From positions 1 to 13,386 of the forward strand of contig JNEM01011608.1 of NCBI GenBank assembly GCA_000697335.1: 13,386 bases of DNA, read 5' to 3'. Position 1 is the stretch's first letter. Every line of letters begins with the position of its first letter. A program made the position numbers and the translations under genes. The notes below the pieces were generated by a model, which saw nothing but the letters and a program-made list of their open reading frames with translations, did no database searches and was not told the DNA's origin. This document shows, one piece after another, positions 1 to 7,889 of this stretch. The DNA is from Conidiobolus incongruus B7586. Taxonomy: Eukaryota; Entomophthoromycota; Entomophthoromycetes; Entomophthorales; Conidiobolaceae.

Positions 1-14
1 TAGGAAATTATATA

Positions 15-20
<6 letters not shown>

Positions 21-45
<25 letters not shown>
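21..45. repeat. (AT)12 microsatellite
   Basis: This is an uninterrupted AT dinucleotide run inside the left end of the mariner relic. It may have grown from a TA-rich leader or from the TA insertion site. It is likely to vary in length between strains. Confidence 0.9.
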
Positions 46-99
46 ATAATTTTTTTGATTAAAAAATTACCTTTTTAAAATTAGCTGTTTAATTTAATT

Positions 100-1172
100 A
101 TGCTTAAACTAAATAGTAATCATCAAAATCTTTTATTTTAGTATTTGTAAAACTTAACTATAAGCCCTCTAAAATTATTTAAAATTTACAAGCAACTTCT
201 AATAATGAAGTATTATCTAAATCAACAATTTATTACTAGGTAAATTACTTTAAAGCTAAGAGAGAAACTATCTAAAACTTGTTAAAATCTAAGAAATTAA
301 CTTCAACTATTACTTTTTCAATTGTTAATAGAGTGAAAAAATATATTAAAAAGCACCTTTTTATTTTAGCTAAAGAATTATCTAAGCACTTTAATATTAG
401 TTTTACAAGTATTATATATATATTAAAGCTTAAACTTGAATTAATAAATAAAAATGTAAAATAGGTACCTTATAATTTAACTAGAGCTTAGAAAAAAGCT
501 AGAGTAATTATTGCTAAACAAAACTTACTAAAATATTACTAGAAGCCTAAACTTTTACAGCAAATAATTATAATTGATGAATCTTAGATCCCTATATATA
601 ATCCTTTACTAAAACATAAATCAAGATACTAGATTAAGCTAAATCAACCCCCTCTACAAATCCCTTTAAATAAATATTTTGCTAATAAGCAAATGTTAAT
701 TATTGTAATAGATTATAATGGTAAATACTACTCTTATTTAGTTTTTGAAGGAAAATCAATTAATAGTAAACTTTATATTGCTTTTTTAAATAAAAGTATT
801 TCTAATTAGTATTCTCAATATAATTTGAAAAAACTTATTATTTTATATGATAATTATAAAGTTTATAAATCTAAAGCTATAAAAAACTTTCTAATTAAAA
901 ATAACTAGAAAAAACTACTACATCTAGTATATTCCCTAGATTATAACCTATGTGATTATAATTGCTTTAGGCAATTAAAAAACCAGCTTGTAGGAAAGAA
1001 AATTTTTGCAAGAAAATTTAATTGGTTTGTGAAACATCAAATTTTAATCTTTAATAAAAAAAACTATGTTTTAGGTGTTAAACTTTTACCAAAAATATAG
1101 CAAAAAGTTATTAATAATAAAGGAAACTATTCAATTTATATTATATATTTATTTTTATATATTATATATTAA
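100..1172 (+). pseudogene. mariner transposase, RIP-decayed
   Basis: The transposase would have cut and joined transposon ends. From about 190 to 1172 a single frame (codon starts divisible by 3) carries the whole mariner signature: a helix-turn-helix stretch near 290-440, the linker motif '*VPYNLT' at 462-482 (family form WVPxxLT), the first catalytic Asp in DES*IP at 576, the second Asp in YDN at 849, and the third Asp in CDYNCF at 954. There are 34 residues between the second and third Asp, hence D34D. It ends in the family-like NNKGNY before TAA at 1170. In-frame stops lie at 237, 273, 462, 489, 540, 585, 630, 807, 906 and 1098. Upstream, a start at ATG 100 fits in another frame, with stops at 139 and 148 and a one-base loss near 191. 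Most stops are TAG at expected Trp or Gln positions. All three catalytic Asp remain, but the gene cannot make a full protein. The open stretch 279-464 is a fragment of it. Confidence 0.8.
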
Positions 1173-1483
1173 AATATTTATTTATTTTCAATTGCAAAAA
1201 ATTCCCATTATTAAAAATACAAAGTAATATTATAGTTTCAAATAATTTAATATATATAATTATTTTAGTTATTAATAAAAATGTATATATATATTTGATT
1301 TTATAACTTACTTTTATAAATTAGTATATAAGGAGATATTATATAAATATACTAATATCAATTAATAAACCAAAGAATAAAAAAAGGACTAAAAAGATTA
1401 TTATTTTAGATATTTATAATATTCTTAAATTAGCTAATAAATAATATTTATTAAATTTCATTTAAAAAATAAATTCAAAAAAT

Positions 1484-1500
1484 AATATATATATATATAT
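1484..1500. repeat. AT microsatellite
   Basis: A short AT dinucleotide run of about eight units lies in the AT-rich spacer. It has no other visible role. Confidence 0.8.
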
Positions 1501-1633
1501 AATCAAGGTATAAAAAAGTTTTAAATTAATTCATTAATGATAATAATAAAATTATTTAATAAAGTAAAAGAATATGTTTTGTTGGATATAATTATATATA
1601 TTAGGTTTAATATAATAAAATATATTATTTATG

Positions 1634-1634
<1 letters not shown>

Positions 1635-1661
<27 letters not shown>
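1635..1661. repeat. (AT)13 microsatellite
   Basis: An uninterrupted AT run lies just before the less degraded strip that flanks the Sel1 gene. It roughly marks a composition boundary. Confidence 0.88.
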
Positions 1662-1664
<3 letters not shown>

Positions 1665-2087
1665 GAAGCTAAACTTTTGTATATCTTTTATAGAATATAA
1701 ATATATATTAAAACAACAATATTGCTAGAAACATACCCTGTTGCTATCTAATATTGAATTAAGTCAATCTCCCAAGATTAATGTTATGGTTGACCCTTTT
1801 AAAAACTTTGAACAACATGCAAGAATTAGGCAATAGTGATCAAATTTGATTAACTGTGGCCAAGTTTAATTGTAAGTGTTTTAAATTTTAAATTCAAATG
1901 AAATAAAACTCATCAAAACAATCAAAACTTAATGAAAATGAAAGCTGATATTTTGGATTAAGGATAGTTTAAGTATTTTCACTTTCTCAGTTAAGTAATC
2001 AAACTTGATGTCCAATTATTTTTATAAAATCTAATCAAATAAAAAAGTATTGAAAATGAATTATACTATAACTGTTAAAGATATCTT

Positions 2088-2097
2088 TTTATTTATT
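2088..2097 (-). promoter_or_regulatory. candidate polyadenylation signal of the Sel1 gene
   Basis: On the minus strand two overlapping AATAAA hexamers (2093-2088 and 2097-2092) lie 11-15 nt after the TAG stop at 2110-2108. They match the canonical eukaryotic signal, but in DNA this AT-rich the hexamer is common by chance. The position would give a very short 3' UTR. Confidence 0.4.
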
Positions 2098-2107
2098 TTG
2101 AAACAAA

Positions 2108-3778
2108 CTACATAATTGTACATTTTCCATCTTCGTTTTGTTTGGGTAAGGAATCGAAGTCAATATCATCTAAAATAGCTTGAGCGTCTTCACCCAATGG
2201 ACCCTTGGCCTTGGCAGCTTCCTTGAGGAGTTGGACACCCTTCCATGGGTCCTTTTGGAAATTGGGATCTTCATCGCCGCCTCCGTTTAGATAGAGTTTA
2301 GCAAGATTTATCTACATAGTTAGAATAACATCTATAATTGTCTAAAATGAAATTACCATAGCAAGCGTAAATTTCTGCAAGGATGCCATTTGATAATACT
2401 CTGCAGCGAGTGTAAAATCTTTGGCAACGCCCAATCCATTGTTGTAACAATAACCAACATTATATTGGGCTTCGGGCAACCCTAAACAGACAATTTGAAA
2501 TGGTGCTTGTTTAATAATAGTATTTGGATTTTACCTTGTTTAGCAGCTATACGATAATGCTTAAATGACATTTCATGGTTGGGCGTGGGATGAATAGCAT
2601 AACATCGTCCAAGGTAGAAGTGAGATTGCGCCAATTCTATTTACTTGAACGTGAATAAATTACATTAAATCATGCTAGGGAATCGAATTACCTTTTTGGT
2701 CGATAGCTCTCTGGTAGTAACTAATAGCTCGATCGATATCTTGATCAACACCATTACCCAGGCGATAGAGATGACCCAAATGAATGGAGGCTTGAGCCCA
2801 ACCCGAGTCCGACCCCTTTTGTAAATATTGGATGGCTGTTGGATAGTCTTTAGCTTCGATTTTCCAAGCTGCAAATTTGGTTTGCGCAAGAGGATTTCCA
2901 GAATCAGCTAACTCTTTCATCATGAATTCTGCGAGTTCCGAATTACGTTCTATGCCCTTAAATCCTGATTCAATAATTTCAATATATATCCAAATATCAA
3001 AAACGATTCAAATTTACCGTCATGTAACAAATTAGCATAAGTATACTGAGCATTTTGATATCCATTCTTATATGAAATTTCATACATTTTAAGAGCTACC
3101 ATACTACCAATTTCATTACCTTGTTTTGAAATTAGTAATTATCTCTCATTCAAGATATTTGGATTACCAGATAATCTAACCAATTGTAGAGCAATATTCC
3201 CATACTTGTATAGAGTTTCGGAGTGACCGCCACACACTAATCTAAACATTAGACAAAAACCCATGGCTAAATTATTATCACTTACAATCCAAAATCTGCT
3301 TTTCAATCCCACTGATATCGTCAGAGTGCTTAGTAGAGCCTTGAGGAGGTAGCAACTCGCCAGTGAGTTTCAAAATCTGAGTAAAATCCTCCACGGATGA
3401 TGAAGACAGTCCCTGTTGTTTGAATAACACACTCGCTATTGGGAATGCTGTAGGAGGCAATAAATTAGCAACTAAATTGAATATTAATCCATATTCGGTC
3501 GAGTTTAACATGATATTTGGCTACCTGTATGCTCTTCCTTGTCGCTAATTTCGATTCTATTACTTGACTGAAATCTACATCTTTGATTAATATTAAATTA
3601 TATGGAGTTTATTAACTATTTACTTTTTATACTGGTCAAAGATGGACCCCTGAGGCGAATTGCTACCACCATTCAACCCATTTAAACTACTACTAAATTG
3701 TCTAACACCATCACTAATTCTAGTTTGATTCAATTTAGGTAACTTTTTACTAAGATTTTTTAAAGATTGTGACTGCAT
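2108..3778 (-). CDS. Sel1-repeat protein with C-terminal CaaX box, spliced
   Basis: Sel1 repeats are TPR-like helical pairs that act as protein scaffolds. The favoured exons are 3778-3624, 3574-3525, 3471-3286, 3236-3168, 3119-3018, 2964-2692, 2636-2535, 2481-2357 and 2311-2108 (1266 nt, 421 residues). Introns are 45-55 nt with GTAAGT/GTAAT-like donors, and branch sites such as TACTAAT and TTCTAAC are visible. The N-terminus is Ser/Asn/Gly-rich. About six Sel1-type units follow, with motifs such as AQASIHLGHLYRLGNGV and AQYNVGYCYNNGLGV. The protein ends GKCTIM, a CaaX box with Met at the end, which favours farnesylation and membrane attachment. Sel1 repeats plus a CaaX end recall the fungal chitin-synthase activator Skt5/Chs4 (yeast Chs4 ends CVIM), but this protein is shorter, so orthology is unproven. 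The first two exons are less certain: the product may instead start at ATG 3511 (366 residues). Codon use and CG content are near normal, unlike the flanks. Confidence 0.85.
2312..2356 (-). other. intron (45 nt), phase 0
   Basis: Donor GTAATT, branch-like TTCTAAC and acceptor TGTAG join ...LQKFTLAM to INLAKLYLN without a break in frame. It is the only phase-0 intron in the model. Confidence 0.85.
2482..2534 (-). other. intron (53 nt), phase 1
   Basis: Donor GTAAAA and acceptor GTTTAG join AAKQG to LPEAQYNVGYCY. Splitting a Gly codon after its first G is typical of this gene. Confidence 0.85.
2637..2691 (-). other. intron (55 nt), phase 1
   Basis: Donor GTAATT and acceptor AATAG join RAIDQK to ELAQSHFYLGRCY, linking two Sel1-type units. 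Reading through the donor instead gives a quick stop. Confidence 0.83.
2965..3017 (-). other. intron (53 nt), phase 1
   Basis: Donor GTAAAT and acceptor AATCAG join ANLLHDG to FKGIERNSELAEF. The downstream exon is 273 nt, the longest in the gene, and holds about two and a half repeat units. Confidence 0.85.
3120..3167 (-). other. intron (48 nt), phase 1
   Basis: Donor GTAATC, a perfect TACTAAT branch site and acceptor CAAG join LQLVRLSG to NEIGSMVALKMYE. Without removal the frame stops at LNER*. Confidence 0.85.
3237..3285 (-). other. intron (49 nt), phase 1, with an alternative acceptor
   Basis: Donor GTAAGT, branch-like TCTAAT and acceptor GATTAG join EKQILD to LCGGHSETLYKYG. A nearer AG in the same frame would leave a 19-nt intron and add ten residues (SMGFCLMFRL). 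That is shorter than fungal spliceosomes normally handle, so the 49-nt form is preferred. Confidence 0.7.
3472..3524 (-). other. possible intron (53 nt), phase 1, uncertain
   Basis: This intron would carry donor GTAGCC (weak), branch-like ATTAAT and acceptor ATTTAG, and would keep the frame between exon 2 (ending KEEHT) and ANLLPPTAFPIAS. The same bases also encode plausible protein from ATG 3511 (MLNSTEYGLIFNLVANLLPP). Either the intron is real, or translation begins at 3511 and the upstream exons are leader or belong to another isoform. Confidence 0.4.
3575..3623 (-). other. intron (49 nt), phase 2
   Basis: Donor GTAAAT, branch-like ATTAATC and acceptor GATGTAG join the first exon (ending IFDQYK) to KFQSSNRIEISDKEEHT. 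A second acceptor seven bases on (TTTCAG) would shift the frame and meet a stop in exon 3, so the nearer one is chosen. Confidence 0.6.
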
Positions 3779-6130
3779 TGATTATATTTTTTATATTAAT
3801 TATTTTTTAGTGGTCCGATTTTAGGGTTGAGGTTGATTTATTATTTTTTAGTGCAGAATTGGAATTATGGGATTTTTAGCAGATTTATTTAATTCAATAA
3901 ATTAAATTCTGTCAATAATTATTTAAATTTAAATTTCAATCTTTGATTCTATTGTGTAAAAGAAAACTGAAGAATCAGAGCTGTATTTGAAAAAAAAACT
4001 CGTCGATTTAATATCAATAGATTGAATTATAAGTTGATAATTTTAGTATAATAACTTATATGAAATATCATATATTTGGTAGTTTTTGAATAATTTTAAA
4101 AATATTATTTATTATGGATATTATAAATACAAAGTGATATATTTTTTAATTTTATTGAATTTAGTATCAAAAGAAGCCTAATTTGATTTCATATAATTTT
4201 CCTTACATAAATAACTAATAATAATCTATATATCTAATTTTATTTATTATATATTTAAATCACTGTTTGTATTAGCTAGATTTATCTGAAAAAAATTATT
4301 ACAATATAATTTTAAAGATTCTTTTTCCACATAATCGCACCTAAGGTTAAATAGAAACTAAATACTATCAAGCATAATAATCTATAATATAAAATTATCA
4401 ACTTCTTTTAATATCAAAATTAAATAAAATATTTCTATATTAATATATTTTAAGTGAAGTTTAGAATAATATTTAATAATATATAAGAATATGAGCCAAG
4501 AGGTTATATCATTATTGTTTGGAAGTTATTAATGTTAAAAATACATTTAAACTATAATTTGAAATAACAGCAATTTGATAGTTTTTGATTTATTTTATCC
4601 AATATAAATTGATATATTTTTCTTATATGATTTTATTACCATCATTTTTGAAATATGTTAAGTATCAATCCACCTAATATTATTCTTATTTGATATGCAA
4701 AATAAAATTATATATGTTCTTTGATGCTCTTGCCTTTTACATGGTTAAAATTATTTTTTTTAATAGTCAATTATTATGACTTCGAATTTATATTTCAAAT
4801 TGGTCAATTATAACTTTATTTTTTATCATTTATATGAAGTTTTTATAAAAATGATTTGATTTTATATTATTAATAATATATGCCTGTTATTTCTGTAAAT
4901 TCATAAGTTTGGGAATTTTTTTGTTGAGTATTATAATTTAATGATTTTTCAAATATTAATTAAAAGATGGCTATTTAACCTGTTTTAATTTTTATTCAAT
5001 TTTTTTCAATTGATAACGTTAATTGAAAAATTACTTAATAGTCAAAATCATTTGAAATCTTATATATTTCATTTTATTAAACAAAATCAGTATTTTGATG
5101 GATTTATAATTTTAAATCAAATACATCATTTTAATTTATTTGATATATAACTTTTTAATTTAAATAAAGGGGATTTTTTGCAATTTATATAAAATAAAAA
5201 TATAAAATAAAATTAATATTTTTTTATTTTTAATAACTTTATATCATACTTTTGGTAAAATTTTAATATCTAAAAATCAAATCTTTTTATTAAAGACTGA
5301 AATTTAATATTTCACATAAAATAAAATTATCTTGTTAAGATTTTCTTTACTATAAATTAGTTTTTTAAATATTGAAAAATAATTATAATTATATAGATTA
5401 TAATCTAAGAAATATTTTAGATATGGTAATTTTTTTCTAGTTATTTTTAATTAGAAAGTTTTTAATAACTTTAGTTTTATATAATTTATAATTATAATAT
5501 AAAATAATAGGTTTTTTGAAATTATTTTAAAAACTCAAATTAAAAATATTTTATTTAAAAAATAATATAAAATATATTATTAGGTGATTTTCTTTTAAAA
5601 GTTAAATAAAAATAACCTATATTATTATCATCTAATATAATAATTAATATTCTCTTATTAAGAAAATTTATTTAATAAATTTATAAAAAGGGTTAATTTA
5701 ATTTTAATTTAATATTTTGTTTTATATTTTAATAAAAGATTTAAGATTTATCAATTTTAGTGATTTATTTTAAATACTTTAGTTATTAATTATATTTATA
5801 TAAATTATGTTTAATAATAACTATTTTTATTCTTTTAAGTTTTGCTTAAATATTAAAGAACTTATTATATTTTTTATTAATTGATTTAAGTTTAAACCTT
5901 AAGATATATAAAATACTTATATAACTAATATTAAATATTTTAATTAGTCTTTATTTAAAATTAAGAAAATATTTTGTTAATATATTTATAAATCATTTTA
6001 TATCAAAAAAATAAAATTAAAATTAAATTTTTGTATTTTAATAGATATTAAATAATTATTTTTTTAATTTTATAATAATTTATATATTAATAAATAATTT
6101 ATTATAGTAAGTTTTTTATAAATTTTTAAT
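3779..6130. other. gene-free AT-rich upstream region
   Basis: I found no gene or RNA. The first few hundred bases must hold the promoter of the Sel1 gene, but I see no distinct element beyond A/T runs. CGs occur at 3817, 4001, 4004, 4336, 4783 and 5017, so the stretch to about 5020 looks like ordinary, mildly AT-rich spacer. From about 5020 to 6130 there is none, and the sequence is almost pure A/T with no readable frame, possibly an older repeat erased by RIP. Confidence 0.6.
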
Positions 6131-6135
6131 AATAT
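6131..6135. repeat. left target-site duplication of the LTR element
   Basis: The five bases AATAT abut the left LTR and pair with GATAT just after the right LTR (11834-11838), with a single purine transition. Five bases is the duplication length usual for Ty3/gypsy integrases. Confidence 0.6.
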
Positions 6136-6534
6136 TGTTAAAAGACTAGTTCTTTAAATTCTAATATATATTTTTATATAAATCAATTAACTATAAATTA
6201 TATAATTAATTTATATTTTTATAGCTAAATTAATTATATAAATAGCATTAAATTATCTAATAAACTAGCTTTCTCTCTTTTTCTCTTCATTTTTACTATT
6301 TCTAATCTTTTCTATTATTTTTAAGATTGAGACTATATCTTATTAATACAATAATATATTAATACTACCTAATATAAATCTTAATATATTAGTGACTTAT
6401 CCTAGTTTAAAGCTTAATTAAACTTTGTTTATATTTATATATTATAGCTATATTATAGTATTATATTCTATGTTACATTACTCTTATATTAAATTTTCCT
6501 CTATACTATATTAGTACTTAAAAGTATACTTATA
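6136..6534 (+). repeat. left LTR (about 399 bp)
   Basis: It matches 11440-11833 along its whole length, with shared blocks such as TTAAAAGACTAGTT at the start, TCTATTATTTTTAAGATT in the middle and GACTTATCCTAGTTTA later on. The borders are set by where similarity stops and by TG...CA-like ends. A C/T-rich patch (CTTTCTCTCTTTTTCTCTTC) sits in the first half. Confidence 0.88.
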
Positions 6535-6699
6535 TAATAACAACAATAAAACTATTAAAAACCTATTAGAAATTAATAATTACCTGTATTAAATCTGTTT
6601 ATTACTATTTTAAATTTTATTTATAACTTGTTTAATTTAATTTAATATTATACATTATAATATTACTAAAAAAAAACACCTTTATATTACTTTAATAAT

Positions 6700-7640
6700 A
6701 ATAATTTAATTAAAAAATAAATCTAAAATTTTAATCTTTAAAAACTTATTACCATCTAAGAAACTTATATTAAATAACTTTTAATTGAGAATAATATAAC
6801 TCAAAAAGCTTGAATCTAACAAACTAGTTATTTTATGATAATTAATATATTAAACCACCTCTTTAATATTTTTAAAGATTAACTAACTACTTATGATAGT
6901 TTTAAAAACCTTTATAAGCTTGAAAATTATCTTAAAAATATAAATAATTATCTTGATTTAATTTTTAATCAAGATCTAGAGAATATCTTTAAATTAGCTA
7001 TTTTTTTTAGAAAAATTTGCTTATACTTAGTAGTTAACTTATTATAAGCTTAATCCTAAAGAGTTTTTAGGGGGATAGTTTATTATAAAAATATAAACCT
7101 TTAAACAATTGGAAAAAACCTTCAAAGTAAGATATTACCTAAAAAATTAAGTTTAATTAACAGAAGGAAAGCTTTCCCAACTTAAATAAAAAACTTTTAC
7201 AAAATAATTAATTGAGAAATTTAATAAGATATATTTAAATAGACTAAATATTACTCAAAAAGAATAAATCTACATGTTATTATAATATCTTAATTTTCAA
7301 ATAAAATATTAATTAATTAACAATAAACATTTTAATAATATATCTTTTTTGAATATTTATAATATAGTAATTATAATTGATGAAATTTTTTACTTTATAA
7401 ATAAATTTTTTTACCTTAAGAATTAATCTTTTAAAACTTATTTTAACCTACTTAAATCTCAAATGATAAATGTTTTTATTTTAAAGCTTTATAAGAAAAC
7501 CTTTAATAAAGCAACTAAAACCTACTTAAGAATAAATAAAAGTTGCTACTATTGTTAAAAGACATAAGTTAATTATAGAGCTAATAAGTGTTTTTTTAAG
7601 AGGCAATATTTATTTAATTCTCAACAATCTTAATCTACCA
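6700..7640 (+). pseudogene. gag-like region of the LTR fossil
   Basis: This is the remains of the structural (nucleocapsid) part. The best clue is a zinc-knuckle-like cluster of Cys codons spaced as in CCHC boxes at about 7544-7591, followed by the protease-like region as expected for gag-pol order. The upstream part is only placed by position. It is broken. Confidence 0.55.
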
Positions 7641-7889
7641 ACTATAAATCAAACTTAAATAATATTAAGATTACTTTAAAATTACTTTTTTTATAATTAA
7701 TTAGCAAATTTTAATTTAATCCATAAAAATTCTAATAGACTAATGATTCCACAAATTAAATTATATATACTAAAGAGATTTAACTAATAAAATTACTAAA
7801 AACTAGAAATGTTCTAGTAATTAATTTATCTTGTAATTTTTTACTTTTAACTATCACCTTATTATTTATTTTAACTAAATATTTTATAG

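Larger units (their letters stand above)
1..1213 (+). mobile_element. mariner-type (D34D) DNA transposon relic
   Basis: This is a plain cut-and-paste DNA transposon of the IS630/Tc1/mariner superfamily, about 1.2 kb, which fits a full-length mariner. A decayed transposase fills 100-1172. The ends are uncertain. TAGGAAATT at the left edge and the reverse complement of AATTCCCATTA near 1206-1216 (TAATGGGAATT) are a weak inverted-repeat match, and they would give about 100 bp of 5' leader and 40 bp of 3' trailer. The left end may equally be cut by the window. An (AT)12 tract lies inside the left end. The element contains no CG dinucleotide, in keeping with RIP. The family call rests on the transposase and is firm; the exact borders are not. 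Confidence 0.72.
1214..2107. other. gene-free AT-rich spacer
   Basis: I see no gene here. The left part (to about 1700) is nearly pure A/T with AT microsatellites and no CG. One short plus-strand stretch at 1366-1443 reads as a basic peptide (KPKNKKRTKK...), which could be a scrap of a transposase N-terminus but is too short to assign. The strip from about 1720 to 2107 is less extreme. It has runs such as CAATCTCCCAAGATT and two look-alike 12-bp near-palindromes (1839-1850 and 1998-2009), and probably includes the 3' flank of the Sel1 gene. I found no RNA gene or terminator here. Confidence 0.6.

Noticed and set aside
2665-2889. 74-residue minus-strand frame overlapping the Sel1 exon
   Set aside because: It is a shadow in another frame of the 2964-2692 exon, which encodes clear Sel1 units.
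3267-3285. 19-nt intron GTAAGTGATAATAATTTAG
   Set aside because: It keeps the frame, but it is far shorter than the other introns here (45-55 nt). The 49-nt alternative in the same frame has a TCTAAT branch-like site and a better acceptor distance. It remains possible as a minor form.
3779-6130. Search for a hidden gene, tRNA or ncRNA
   Set aside because: No frame of convincing composition, no cloverleaf with a GGTTCAAATCC-type arm, and no repeat array were found. Runs of A/T explain the apparent patterns.
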